Shown here in pieces: positions 1 through 10,936 of a stretch of DNA of 64,000 nucleotides (within the stretch, counting starts at the first letter, position 1; each line of letters starts with the position of its first letter). The stretch comes from Gonatopus flavifemur. Lineage: Eukaryota > Arthropoda > Insecta > Hymenoptera > Dryinidae. The translations under genes and the position numbers were made by a program. The DNA is taken from the NCBI GenBank assembly GCA_018340375.1, contig JAFFJZ010000025.1:1627501-1691500 (forward strand), written 5' to 3'. The notes under the pieces are model-generated. The model saw only the letters and a list, made by a program, of their open reading frames with translations, did no database searches and was not told where the DNA came from.

Positions 1-118
1 CTTCTGACGCCACGCCAAGTGTTACTGGTTGATGCGAATTCCGAAACAGGGTTGCCTTTCACATCTTTTTTTTTAATGGTATATTTGTTATATCAAGTAA
101 TCTTCCGGAAAGAGTGAA

Positions 119-175
119 GTATTTTTTTCAAGGATTTTTTTTCAAGGATTTTTTTTCAAGGATTTTTTTTCAAGT
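119..175. repeat. 14-bp tandem repeat, about 4 copies
   Basis: Four successive copies of the unit caaggatttttttt. A simple minisatellite with no coding content; slippage in a T-rich tract is the likely origin. Confidence 0.8.
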
Positions 176-404
176 GTTATTGTAAAACGTTTGTATGGTT
201 TTCGGGATTTGACGTTATTCTTTACTGTGTTGGAGTTTTCAGAGGTTTTTATGAGACATTTGTATATTTTGTGGAATTCTACTTTTTTCCACTTTTCGGT
301 ATCTATATATACGGGCAGAACGATAAGCTTGTACTATTTATTTTTTTGATACAATAATGCTTTTTTGAAAATCATAAATCACCTTCAATACAGTTTAAAC
401 AAAC

Positions 405-925
405 TGGAGTTACAATATACCAAAAATCTTTCACATATCCTTTGGATAACCAATGTACTTGGTCGCTCATATTGATTTCATATCTTCCTTTTTCAAATGG
501 AGCATATCCTTTTATATCCCCTCGAAATTCTGAATGCAGTGAAATCTTCCTTTAGAATGTGTTTTTAGATTTTTTTATTCTTTGTTTTCGCGATTTTCAC
601 GTACTTGGCGGTATTTTTTCACTTTTTTGGAGTTTTTTTTGGAGGATTTCACTTCTTTTTCTGAATATGCTTCCAACTGAACCCGAATAGTAATGAAATA
701 CCCCTGTCGAGTTAATCGCAATCGTAGGAATGAAGGAAAAGTCCTCAGATAACTTATGTGATATAAAAATCCGCTTGGATTTCCATCAGTCATTTCATCA
801 TTGGACGGCAATAGATTATCGGAATAAAGAATGAAGAAAAGAAGCGGAGAAAAGCGAATTCCCATGAACAAATATACGTGTGAAGAATTCCGAAAACTAA
901 ATTTTCCTTTACTGATAAATTGGCG
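405..925 (+). repeat. Dispersed repeat, copy 1
   Basis: This stretch aligns by eye with 33916-34301 plus 47080-47210, where a copia element splits a second copy. Shared landmarks are the start at gagttacaatatac, the block around acttggcg followed by T-rich DNA and ttttttcacttttttggag, and the end near aagtgaagaaaagaag. The acttggcg plus T-rich block also appears at both ends of the large foldback element (55463 and 60905), so a wider repeat family is likely. No protein is recognisable. It is probably a non-autonomous DNA element; its true ends are not resolved. Confidence 0.6.
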
Positions 926-990
926 CTCAAAGCAGCTCAAAGCGCTCAAAGCAACTCACAGCGCTCAAAGTAGCTCACGCCGCTGAAAAC
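925..990. repeat. Short imperfect tandem of gctcaaagc units
   Basis: About six imperfect copies of a 10-bp unit (gcgctcaaag, cagctcaaag, caactcacag and similar). A local minisatellite at the end of the dispersed repeat. Confidence 0.6.
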
Positions 991-1231
991 AGCCCACGAT
1001 ATTGTGCTGAACATGTCTTGTGCGGAAATTCCCAGTGTTTCCAAGGAATCATTTTGAGAAAATCGAAACAACATAGACCTCACAGACAGAGGAAACTTGC
1101 GTACAATATATTCAAGGTATCCAACAGAAATTTTTTTTGCAAGATAGAATTTGTACTGTTGAGCATGAAGCTAAAAATAGCTTTCCAGCGAAAATTTTTC
1201 GGTCACTCTTTTGAATCATTGTAAAAAGTAG

Positions 1232-1487
1232 CAGATAGCAAACGTTCCGAAAATTAGATCTGATTGAATTCTTCCGTGACCACAAAACGAACTACTGAAA
1301 TGTCAGCAGAATAGGGTCCTTGGAGAATTCAAATCGCCTTTTGTCATACTGTATATTGTACTGTGTATAGTATGACAAAAGGCGATTTAAATTCTCCAAG
1401 AACTCCATCCTACTGACATTTCAGGGATTCATTTTGTGGTTCCAGAAGGATTCAATGGGATCTAGTTTTTGGAACTTTTGCTATCTG
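1232..1487. mobile_element. Foldback MITE with about 120-bp inverted arms
   Basis: The two halves are imperfect reverse complements. The outer ends are CAGATAGCAAA and tttgctatctg; the innermost arms carry aatcgccttttgtcatac and its complement around a short AT loop. No open frame. The length and near-complete palindrome are typical of non-autonomous foldback elements. The superfamily is unknown and no clear target duplication is seen. Confidence 0.75.
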
Positions 1488-1728
1488 GGTGAAGAGATGT
1501 CAAATATTTATCATGCAACAAAAAGATATACCTTCAAGATATCAGATTGAAGACACTTTCTAGTATTGTACCAGACATTTTTCAGAATTTTGTGGAATAT
1601 CCATCGAAATCATTCGGAAAAATTTTTCAAGAATATTCGGTTCGTTATGGTATTATAAAGGTATTCTATATTCTTCAAAACCGTACAATATCACAGTGAT
1701 TGAATTCTCATTTTATGATGAAGCGGAA

Positions 1729-2600
1729 TTATTGCTTTTCAAAGAAATATATATACGAGTCTTTAGCATTGCGTGGCCAATGTCGCTCTTCAACTTGCAG
1801 ATCATGAATAAATATCCACTTTGTAACTTCACTTCGTAACATGCATGTGAAATTATCTTCAGAAATATTTTTACCCTGATGAAAAACAACAGCTACAACT
1901 TCATAAAAGTGTTGTGCAATTATAATTTTTGAAGTTGGTACTGCTTTAATGTTTATATCTTCTACCTTTGTTGCTTCAACATTATTGTGATGAAACATCA
2001 TCAATTGTACAATTACATATTGTTCTGACGCTGTTATAAATGATTTTTCAGTTTTATGCAAGTTATTACAATTGTCACAAGAATCTTCGAAAATTTTCTA
2101 TGTTGAAAAATTGAACTTGAATATTTTTTGGAACTCAAATGATTTTTGTGAAATTGGAGGTAGCCCAAGACGTGTAACACAATTTGTACCAACGACATTT
2201 TCGGTATATTCACATTTCGTACATTCCGTTACGGTAGTTATTTAGTGGTTCACTAAATTTTTAATAGCCATTGAATTTTCGCAAATAGAAGCGGTGAATG
2301 CTCCTGCATCTTGTGAGTGATTATGCGAGTATTATGGACCTGCAAGCTGTTCTGAAGCTATGATATCAAGGTTGTTTCGCGAATTGTAGTTCTGAATTGA
2401 AATATTGATGATGTCATTGGGGTCAGATGAGAGTAACTGTTTTGTCTTAGAAGCACAGTACAATATACACTGCATTACTGCATTCAATTCAGAAGGAAGA
2501 CCGTCAACATTAGGAAGACCCATTACGTTTACCGCGTAAGTTTCTGTGGATTTTTCATCAATATTTTGGCCCCTGGATTACAGATTATTCAATATCTCCA
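1729..2600 (-). pseudogene. Ubiquitin-specific protease (USP)-like fragment, decayed
   Basis: Reading leftward on the minus strand, three blocks in order resemble a USP/UCH catalytic domain. First (about 2571-2332) is GLPNV...LNAVMQCILYC, at the place of the Cys box, followed by QDAGAFTASICE like the QDAxEFL motif. Second (about 2245-2060) are two CxxC pairs, TECTKCEYTENVV and SCDNCNN, as in the zinc finger of USPs. Third (2061-1729) is YVIVQLMMF, then FYEVVAVVFHQG, a stretch where the GHY His box should lie, and a C-terminal W...DSYIYFFEK. The catalytic Cys (GNTCY replaced) and the His of GHY (EDNF instead) are missing, and stop codons separate the blocks. It is therefore an inactive remnant or a divergent catalytically dead homologue. 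The right end abuts the truncated BEL LTR at 2602. The family call rests on motif order only. Confidence 0.5.
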
Positions 2601-2601
2601 T

Positions 2602-2794
2602 CAAAGTCAATCCATATAATCTAAAAACTAATACAATAAAGTTCGCTCTAATGACGAGTGTGTCTATGAGACGGAAGTCACGTAGACCCTTTTCCCCTTG
2701 AAGGGCTTCCTCTCAGAGAGCGATTTTCGCGATGTAGAGTGAAAAGAGGTGCGACAGGTGCATCGGCCTATTGATGTCTACGTTCACTACAACA
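2602..2794 (-). repeat. BEL copy 1, 3' LTR, truncated
   Basis: Begins on the minus strand with TGTTGTAGTGAACG and matches the first 193 bp of the 412-bp LTR at 10101-10512. The rest is absent; the sequence beyond 2602 is unrelated and belongs to the USP-like fragment. Confidence 0.85.
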
Positions 2795-2808
2795 TTCCCA
2801 CCCACCTC
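2795..2808 (-). promoter_or_regulatory. Polypurine tract of BEL copy 1
   Basis: Minus strand GAGGTGGGTGGGAA directly before the LTR start TGTTG. This is the expected plus-strand primer site, and an almost identical tract precedes the 3' LTR of BEL copy 2 (45901-45915). Confidence 0.8.
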
Positions 2809-2920
2809 ATTTTTGAGATGAAAAAATGAATAGCGGCAATGGGTGGTTAGTATATTCACGCGCAGATGAAGGAACGCTAACTTAGAACTATAATAATAAC
2901 ATCGAGCGGGAGTCGTGGAG

Positions 2921-4330
2921 CTAAGCGCAGTCATCCGTCACTGAGAGCACAATGAGTTTGTGCACAGGGCGTTTGGATTCAGAGCTGGCGGTGCGCAGCT
3001 TCACGACTCGAATCAATCCGTCAGAGCCCGGGTAAGTAGTGAGGACCCTTGCTGAGGGGCACTTTGCTGGGGGACAATGCTCATCTGTTATTAACACGAT
3101 ATTCCCAGGTTTCAAATCGGGTTGCGCAGCGGCCCACTTATGGCGGACTTGTAGCGTTTGAAGATATTCTCTGGACCAGCCTTTCCCCCAATCCTGCACC
3201 ATTTGCTGCAAGATTTTCCAACGCTCAAGTGGAGGTATCTTTTCATTTAGGCAACATGGTTCGGGAACCAGATATGATTCAGATCCGATCAGTAAGTGGG
3301 CTGGAGTTGAGAAAGAAGTATCGGCTGGGTCGTTGGAGAGAGGCAATAGCGGTCTGGAGTTGAGACAAGCCTCTATTTGTGTTAGAAGCGTGTCAAACTC
3401 CTCAAATGTCAAGGTGCTCGAGCCAATGACTCGGTGGAGGTGGTGCTTTGTGGACTTGACAGCCGCTCCTCAGATTCCCCCGAAATGTGGAGCGCTGGGA
3501 GGATTATAGTGCCACGTGGTTCCCTGGCTCGAGAGAAAGTTTTCTAACACGAGTGGATAGGGTGAGGACTTCTGGTACATTTGCTTGAGTTCGACGTCAG
3601 CCCCCACGAAAGTCGTGTCTTGATCGCTGTATAGGGAGGTGTGGCGACCACGCCTTGCCGTAAAACGCCCGAATGCGGCGATAAAACCCTGGCTGTCGTA
3701 ACTTGAAACTAATTCCAAGTGAACAGCTTTCGTGCTCAAGCAAATAAAAATCGCAATATAGCCTTTGTAAGACTTGTTTCCCCTCCCTGGGGATGTCCTA
3801 ATATTGTAGGGTCCAGCATAGTCCACTCCGGATTCTGAGAAAGCCTTATTTGGTCTTGTCCGGTGATGGGGCAATTCAGCTAGTTTCTGGTAGGCAGTAC
3901 TGCCTCTGAATCGTATGCAGGAGGTACATTCGTTTATGACAGATCTAACTGGAGGTCCTCCTCGAACTATCCAAAACTCTTGCCTCAAGGTAGCTAGCTT
4001 AAGTCTGACTCCTCCGTGTAGGGTCTTAGCATGGGAGTACTTCACCATCAGGCGCGACAGCTGGGCTTCATAGGGCAAGATGAGGGGGTGCTTCTCGTTG
4101 TAGCTAAGTAATGAGTTCTGCAGCCTGCCACTCACTTCAATCAGCCCCTGGTCAATAAAGGGATCCAGCTTAGCAATGGGACTAGGTTTTGAAATATGAT
4201 TTTCACTTAAACTTTCCCGATCCTCTAGAAGATAATCACATTGAGTATTGTATATGAGAACGCGTTTCGCCCTCTCTAATTCGGCTGGTGAGAGCAAACA
4301 GTTGTCACTCGAAGGGGGTATAGCAAACAA
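2921..4330 (-). pseudogene. BEL copy 1 integrase region of pol
   Basis: The BEL integrase with an upstream H2C2-type segment (HAKTLHGG ... CTSCIRFR), then the core with the first Asp in SGVDYAGP and the second in YSDQDTTF. The third acidic residue is lost: after APHFGGI (at 3470) a stop codon and a Gly stand where the conserved Trp-Glu of GGIWEAA is expected. The C-terminal part (2921-3412) continues in another frame with LNSRPLLPL, ERWKILQQM and GLIRVVKLRT, the usual DUF5641-like tail. It is homologous to 44775-45734 in BEL copy 2. It would insert element cDNA if intact; here it is inactive. Confidence 0.9.
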
Positions 4331-4357
4331 CCACTCAAACCAGAATATTGGGCATCG

Positions 4358-5880
4358 CTATAATAATGGCGATTTCGATTTAAGAGCTAATAAATGAACA
4401 AATTCTAAGACGTAGGCAGTTATTCTCGAAAGAAGCGTAGCTGACGAATATCTTGTGACTATGTCCCAGATTATGGGACTGCGATTACCACTGGGCTGGC
4501 TTGTGACGAGCGAATGCGCTTCTCCGGTATCTTCAGTGGATGCGCTGAAAGGAGGAATTAATTCGGCGTCCTCTTTGGGCCACTCTGGTCTTTCCCACCA
4601 AAGAGAGAATTCAAGCAATGCAGCGGGTCCCATACCTCGCGAAGCGCAATCTCCGTGGTTTTCTGCGGAACGCACATGGTGCCACAAAGCGTGAGGTTGC
4701 AACGCATGGATTTTGGCACGTCTGTTGGCGACGAAGACTGGCCAACGGGATGGGTGGGACTTGAGTCAGTATAGTACGTCCATTGAGTCGGACCACAGAT
4801 GGACTAAGTGGATTTTCGTCCCTAACGAGGATTCTGTTCTCTTGGTTAATTGTGCCAACAATACGGCAGCGCACAATTCCAGCCTAGGAATCGAGAGGGG
4901 ATTCTTTATAGGAGCGACACTCGTCTTGGACTGCAGCATGCTAACCGAGATTTCGCCTTGGTGCAATACGCGCAAATAGACTACAGCCCCATGAGCTAAT
5001 TTGGAGGCATCAGCGAAACCATGAATCTCCAAGGTGCTGCCAGATATTTATTCCAACCAACGCGGAATTTTGAGGTTATTGAGGATGCCAAGGTTATCAT
5101 ACCATTTGAGCCATAGACGTTCCAGGTCGGGAGGTAACACCGTATCCCAGTCGATCTCGGCCGACCAAAGCTGCTGTAAGGATATTTTCGCGGTTACCAG
5201 CGCAGGAGCTAACCAGCCTGAGGGATCAAATACTCCAGCAACCTTGGACAGGACAGCTCTCTTAGTCCAAGACTCCTGTTTCGAGTCGGTGTTTAGCCTA
5301 AAGTGAAAGTAATCTTCTACACAATTCCAATTTAAGCCTAAAATACTATATACAGATGGTTCGGAATTGGTTGGTTTTCCACCATGAGTGACTGGCAGTG
5401 AACGAGCATCGTTAGCCGTCCACTTATGCAAAGTGAAGCCACCCAGCTTGCAAATGTCAGTTAGCTGGTGTAATTTATCAGCTGCTTCCTCTATCGTATG
5501 ACCGCCCGATGGCGTGTCATCCATATATGTATCCTCGCTAAGCAGTTCAGCGCCTAGCGGGAACTTTTTCGTTTTGTCCTTAGCTAATTGTCTCAGCACA
5601 CGCATAGCCAGGAAAGGGCTGGAAATCATGCCGTACGTGACTGTTTGGAGTCTCCAAATTCCTATTCCGTCTGGGAGACTATTTCGCCACATGATAAGCT
5701 GATATTTCTGGTCATCGGGGTGAACCCTAATCTGGCGAAAAATCTGTCTAATATCCATAACAAACACGAAGCGGTACTGTCTCCATCACCACAGGATTTC
5801 CGGCAGGTCCGGCAACAAGCTCGGGCCACAGTGCAGTAGGTCATTGATTGAAATCCCATTGGCGGCTTCGGCCTAGCCAT
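4358..5880 (-). pseudogene. BEL copy 1 reverse transcriptase and RNase H
   Basis: The RT part (about 5048-5880) shows FVMDIRQIFRQIRVHPDD (the FxxVxxxD-like first Asp block), TYGMISSPFLA and the catalytic YMDD box. RNase H follows (about 4766-5032) with IHGFADASKLAHGAVVYLR and LWSDSMDVL. A TAA stop separates RT (ending IPRWLE) from RNase H, and further frame changes fall around 4611-4770 and 5770-5880. The domain order protease-RT-RNase H-integrase is that of BEL/Pao and Metaviridae, not copia. Confidence 0.9.
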
Positions 5881-7009
5881 TGAAAACAGTACGTATTGCA
5901 GTACCAGAATCTGAGTTTTTCAACACTCCATGATGTGGCAAGGAATAGCTACAGTCAGGCAGGCCTGAATTTTGGATAGGTGTCATGTGGCCTAAATCCG
6001 CATACTCGGACATAAACTCTTCATAGAGAGTCGCGAAGGTACTATCGGAAGCGAAGTGTTTCTCCATGCGTAGCAGCATGTTTCTCGCAATATTGAACGA
6101 CCCAGGGAACTCGGGCTCTACCTCTGAATCCTTGAAAGGTAGCCTAACGGTATAGCGACCGGATTCGTCCCTAGACGTGGCTCTCTGAAACAAACTATTC
6201 ACATATTCCTCGTCAGGGCGAGGAACTTTTGCAACAGATAGGAAGATTTGCTCCTGATTGCGAAATTGTTGAAACAATTTTTCTAAATTCATATTTTCGG
6301 ATACATGAAGCACAGATAATCGCGCACTGCATTGCGACAGCTGGGCTGGCCCGGATATCAACCATCCAGGTTGAGAATTCATGGCAATCGGTTCTCCCGA
6401 TCCTCCTCGTAGCACACCACCATCGACTATAGCAGCTTGGATGACGGCGCCAAGCAATACTTCAATACGCTCATCACCTGTGTAGTCAAGGTGAGCTAAA
6501 ATTATGCCTCCCAAGTGTTGAAGATCTCTCACTTCGTTCGCGACTTTGGGGGCGTAAGAGGTGATTTTGGGAAGAACATAAGCATGTGCTGAATGTTCAA
6601 CATCAGAATCGCAACGGGACTTGATTGTAAAGCTGACCAACTCCCGGCAAGTGAAGTGGCGTTTACCAGCTACCCCTGAAATGGGCACATTGATGGGGCG
6701 ATAGTTCAACTTCAACCGTTGGCATAGTGATTCTGAGATAAACGAGGATTGGGAGCCTGGGTCCACCAGGACCCTAGCTAAGAGACTATCACCTTTTTCG
6801 GAGTAAATCTTGATTATAGTCGTCGAAAGCAAAACGGTGGTAGCCCCAAGGCTTGAGTTGACTGAGGTATGAGTAGCTTCAGCGTCATGGGACTCAGCAA
6901 CTTGTGATTGGCTGGACTCGGCTCCGGCAGTGGCATTAGAAGGAGCATTAAAATGTTTACGCATATCATTGTGTAGGCTGGAGTGTGCATGCCACCACAG
7001 TGGTGACAT
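5873..7009 (-). pseudogene. BEL copy 1 aspartic protease region
   Basis: A 378-codon open segment. The protease active site is VLVDPGSQSSFIS, a D-x-G motif of the DUF1758/retropepsin type in BEL elements, followed by the flap-side GGVLRGGSGEPIAM and a linker to RT (RLPFKDSEVEPEFPGSFNIARNMLLRME). It overlaps the zinc-knuckle reading frame on its right and the RT start on its left through frameshifts. The segment itself is open, but the flanking gag and RT are broken. Confidence 0.85.
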
Positions 7010-8195
7010 CTGTTCTTAGATTTGCATTCTTCAACCGAATGGTTAGCTAGGCAATTATAACATCGCTTATGGGTAATAATCAATTCCTTTCTTTCCACTG
7101 GATTTTTAGCTTTATAGGATTCACAAAACAGGAAGAAATGATTTTCATCGCAAAGCAGGCATTTGTTATAATTCGAAATAGGTGGAGCATGCTATTTTCA
7201 ACATGATGGACTCTAGCAAAAGAAGTGCTAGAATTCCTGGGCTGTCCCGTTCTACTAGGGGTGAGCGAGTTAGGTTTAGAATTTCTAGAAAGTTTCCAAT
7301 TGGGTTCCTCTATCGCCTCTAATACTGGAATATGATTTCCTAAAAACTCTGAAAGTTTTTCCAGGGTTGGGAGCTCCTCCTTCCTCTCAGAGCCCCCCAC
7401 GAGTGTTCCCAACGCTTTCGGACTTCGGCATCTAACAATGACACCAAATGGTAGACCAGCAGATCATCCTACTGCTGCGTAGGACGTTTCAGGGTTCCCA
7501 AAGCAGCTAAAGGCCCTTTTAAATCCTACTAGCAACCTTTGAATTTCGGCAGAAGACTCACTCTTCATGGGCTTGAGATTATGAATTGCGGCCACATGAG
7601 AAGAAACTAAACGACTTCGGTCTTCATACCTCTCTTGGAGGCTTTACCAAACTAATTCCTAATTATCAGCTGTTACGGCAAAAAGGACTGATGATTTGGG
7701 CTGCCTCTCCTTTGAGAGAGGTTTCAAGATGATGTAAGTTTGTCAAGTCGGAAATGTTGACTTCATTGTGTACCAAAGTGATGAACAAATCCCTAAAGGA
7801 CTCCCATTCCTGATAGTCGCCTTTGAATTCAGGCAATGAGACGCGCGGCAAACGCTCAGCTACCTCACTGGGGGGAGCCGGTATCACCTGCCCAGAAGTG
7901 CAAGCACTAGGCTGACAATCAAGGAAGGCCTGAAATTCGACACGCCAATCCAGATCCATCTCCTCCGCCGTGGCAAAAACCTTGTCTACAAAATACGGGG
8001 TATGCTTCAATGATGCAGCATGGCGGAGGAGCTGATAGTGGTTGGCCTCAAATTTTTCCCAAATCTGAATCAAGTTTTGTAGTCTCGTCGTGCAATTGCT
8101 CTTGGTCATTTTCCTTTGACCGTCACTTCAAAATTCGAAAATGCACGATCCATGTGACCAATGAAGTCCAATTGTTGCTCTATTGAAACCTCCAT
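6814..8195 (-). pseudogene. BEL copy 1 gag with zinc knuckles
   Basis: The likely start is the ATG at 8195 (MEVSIEQQLDFIGHMD), because BEL copy 2 begins with the alignable MEELLEQQMSLVSRID. A frameshift near 8110 leads into the 7666-8109 segment, which has the DUF1759-type core RLPRVSLPEFKGDYQEWESF. The frame breaks again until 7412-7080, and the C-terminal part (7098-6990) carries two cysteine clusters, CYNCLANHSVEEC and CHHCGGMHT, for RNA binding. Gag packages element RNA in virus-like particles; this copy cannot make a full protein. Confidence 0.85.
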
Positions 8196-10080
8196 CTCGA
8201 ATTTGGTGACTTGAAGCAGCGAAAATAGCAATAGGAACCGACCAGCAAAGTAACCCTGAGCACGAGGGAATCAGTGCGTTGAATACTTATGAAGAATAGT
8301 AAAGGGCTGAGCAAGATACTATTGCAGGAGTGACATAAAGGGCCGGGCAATTACAAACTGATTTCACAATTGGTACTCAATGCAAACAACTCGAATGGCT
8401 CTATCAATATATTATGAAGCCAACGTGAGCAATTATAAATGCAATATACTGTGTTTCAATCGTTAGAGTGCCGATAACTCAGCGTAAATGATTGATTAAT
8501 GTCCAAGAAAATTCAATAACAATCGAACAATTATCGCATAAACGAAGCAAAATTGAAATGGCATAAGGAGCAGGGTAGCGATAGCAACATCATAAGAAAA
8601 GCATTGAGAATAGCATAAAGATAACACAAATTATGAATTGCATAAAAACAATCGATTATCACTTATTGATTCTGAGTTGCGGTAGGATTCCTAGTCAATT
8701 CAATTTTCCAGGAATCCCGTTAGGTTCCTTTTTCCCCAATTTTATAAGAGTACATAGTTTGGAATCATTTGCACCTGGTGAAATTGAATTGAACTGAAGG
8801 AAATTCTCTCACAGATCACACGTATGAGTTCATCAAAAAGAGGAACAATTTACCAAACACACTATACATAAAGGGAAAAATGATTGTATAAACAGTGTAA
8901 AATCTATCTGCAAAACATGCTATCGTATCATGCATTAATTGTATTCATAATGCAGTTTATCAAATGTAGCACATCAATAAGCAATAGCATTTTGATTGAG
9001 ATATGAACGATATTTCATATCAGCTGCGCTGTTTGGTCAGATAGAAAATTTTCGTAAAATGTTGCACGTAAACGGAATGAAATTAGGAATATTTGATTGA
9101 TAAATTGGACACGCGGCGCAACTAATGCATGAAGATACAATTATGGACTAAAAAGGCTTGAGAGAATCAAGAATATTGTATAAACAGCATAAAAATATTC
9201 GAATTCGTAGTTTATCTCGTTTTGATATATCGGTCAAGTTTGCTCCAGCAAAAATGAATTCAATGTATTTACGTGACAAGATATTCGACTTGGTAACCAG
9301 AGCATAAATTAGTATGAGGTCGAATTCGTATTCTTGTGAGTAATCATGAACAAAGCTTTCGACCTTGTATATCTATCGATGCGAAAATCAATTCAATTCA
9401 ACACTATAACGACCTAGCAACTAAAAGCCGCTCGAAATATCTTGAATGCTAGCGTTAAAAGAAGAAAAATTGAGCAAATCTTATAATGACATGAAAATAT
9501 TGAAGTCTTTTAATTGTTTATGCAGAATATCAATGATATATATAATTTTAGCGAATATTAGTGCAAGAAGAAAGGGAAGGTGTCGTAACTTGCGTTGCGT
9601 TGCATCACCCTGCAATGTGATGAACCTCCCAGTATAGCGAATCAGAATGAGTTTCCGGCAGAGGATGCATCCAAGTGCAGTATAAGAAGCCAGATAGAAA
9701 GCGATTGAAAGCAGCAAGCGAGGCCAAGAGCAGCGTAAGCGAGATGATAGTCCCGCCGGACGGGATCGGATTGATCCAAATTATCTTCCAGCAGATGAAA
9801 GTATGTTTTACATTGATTTGGTGCAAGATAGCAGCACCAAATCAGCAGCAAACCAGCAAGATGCGTTCCCAGATTCCATCTGATCCTCGAAAAACATCAG
9901 AAGCACAGCCTCTTCATAGTATGAGTAACGAGAGGGAAGTTTCAGTTACTCTGCCTGGATATAACCGCCTGTAGCAATTGTTATTCAATGACAATGTTTG
10001 TAAGCTCACTTTCACTTCCCTATAGCACAAGATTCACTGAGACGTTCCGTGAATCGTCTTTGCAAGTCCTTATCACTTGC
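8196..10080 (-). other. Leader of BEL copy 1 (no gene)
   Basis: About 1.9 kb between the primer binding site and the gag start, AT-rich with only short chance frames. BEL copy 2 has a leader of about 2.0 kb in the same place, so length is a shared trait although the two sequences are not obviously alike. Confidence 0.7.
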
Positions 10081-10098
10081 AACCACGCTCTGCTACCA
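10081..10098 (-). promoter_or_regulatory. Primer binding site of BEL copy 1
   Basis: Minus strand TGGTAGCAGAGCGTGGTT, two bases after the LTR end CTAAACA. The first 11 bases fit the 3' end of initiator tRNA-Met. The same 18-mer is at 34570 in copia, with one change at 38166 in BEL copy 2. Confidence 0.85.
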
Positions 10099-10100
10099 AA

Positions 10101-10512
10101 TGTTTAGCGAGTTAGTACAGGGGAATAAAAATTAATAATTCCAGAATGAACGCTCTGTTGCAGAAGAAAACGATCGCTTGAAAGGTTGATCCTCTTCAGG
10201 ATAATGTAATACAGGAAGGTGAGATGGTTAGGTATAATTTAACGTGAGACACGTGTTTCACGTTGAACACAATCGAACACGTCTCTATTCGTTCACGGTA
10301 CAGGCGGTACTGGTTGTACCAAAGTCAATCCATATAATCTAAAAACTAATACAATAAAGTTCGCTCTAATGAGGAGTGTGTCTATGAGACGAAAGTCACG
10401 TAGACCCTTTTCCCCTTGAAGGGCTTCCTCGCAGAGAGCGATTTTCACGATGTAGCGTGAAAAGAGGTGCGACAGGCGCATCGGCCTCTTGTTGTCTACG
10501 TTCACTTCAACA
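10101..10512 (-). repeat. BEL copy 1, complete 5' LTR (412 bp)
   Basis: Runs on the minus strand from TGTTGAAGTG (10512) to CTAAACA (10101), so it has TG...CA ends. The right end is fixed by the primer binding site. It contains a near-perfect palindrome, acgtgagacacgtgtttcacgt, near 10240-10262. Only its first 193 bp recur in the 3' LTR. Confidence 0.85.
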
Positions 10513-10696
10513 AGTCCGGAATTTTTAGGGAACGATCTTCAATACTTCACAAAATGCGGTATTCAGCCCAAATTTCGAACAGAAATTTGTGGAGTGTCAA
10601 GGATTATATCCTGGAAGAATCAGACTGTCTCGTGAGTCTAGGTCGGAGAGATCTTGCAGACAAATTCTTTACTCGGAAGGTACGCTGGTATCCCTA

Positions 10697-10798
10697 CATA
10701 GCACCACAGTCTCAGGAAAATTCATAAAGAATTCTTATTGAACTGATTATGTTCTTCATGAATTCTTTGAGAATTCTTCTAGGACTGCGGTGCTGTGG
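10697..10798. repeat. Small hairpin element (gaattctt family)
   Basis: The ends catagcaccacagt and actgcggtgctgtgg are imperfect complements around an AT-rich middle with aattctttgagaattctt. A related hairpin is at 47671-47763. It is probably a very short MITE. Confidence 0.6.
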
Positions 10799-10936
10799 AG
10801 GTCCCTTCAAGAGGATATGAAATGACCGACCGACCACGGTTTTTTTTTCGACCAAATTATTGGGTTTGTGAATATGACTCCGCCCTTTTTCTCTTGAATG
10901 AAACACATTTGCTTGTTCAGAAAATTGAAGAACAGT

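Larger units (their letters stand above)
2602..10512 (-). mobile_element. BEL/Pao LTR retrotransposon (copy 1), defective
   Basis: A full-order BEL/Pao element on the minus strand: 5' LTR (10101-10512), primer binding site, about 1.9-kb leader, gag, zinc knuckle, aspartic protease, reverse transcriptase, RNase H, integrase, polypurine tract and a truncated 3' LTR (2602-2794). The reading frame is broken by several frameshifts and stops, so the copy is dead. The shared 193 bp of the two LTRs differ at about 9 positions by eye (about 95% identity). Because the 3' LTR is cut, the 5-bp target duplication cannot be tested. Confidence 0.9.

Noticed and set aside
575..949. A 124-codon frame on the minus strand
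   Set aside because: It overlaps the dispersed repeat; a Phe/Leu/Ser-rich translation of T-rich DNA without motif, and not kept in copy 2.
2602..10512. Reading BEL copy 1 as having 193-bp LTRs ending at 10320
   Set aside because: The primer site lies at 10081-10098, directly beside a CTAAACA end at 10101, so the true LTR is 412 bp and the left copy is truncated.
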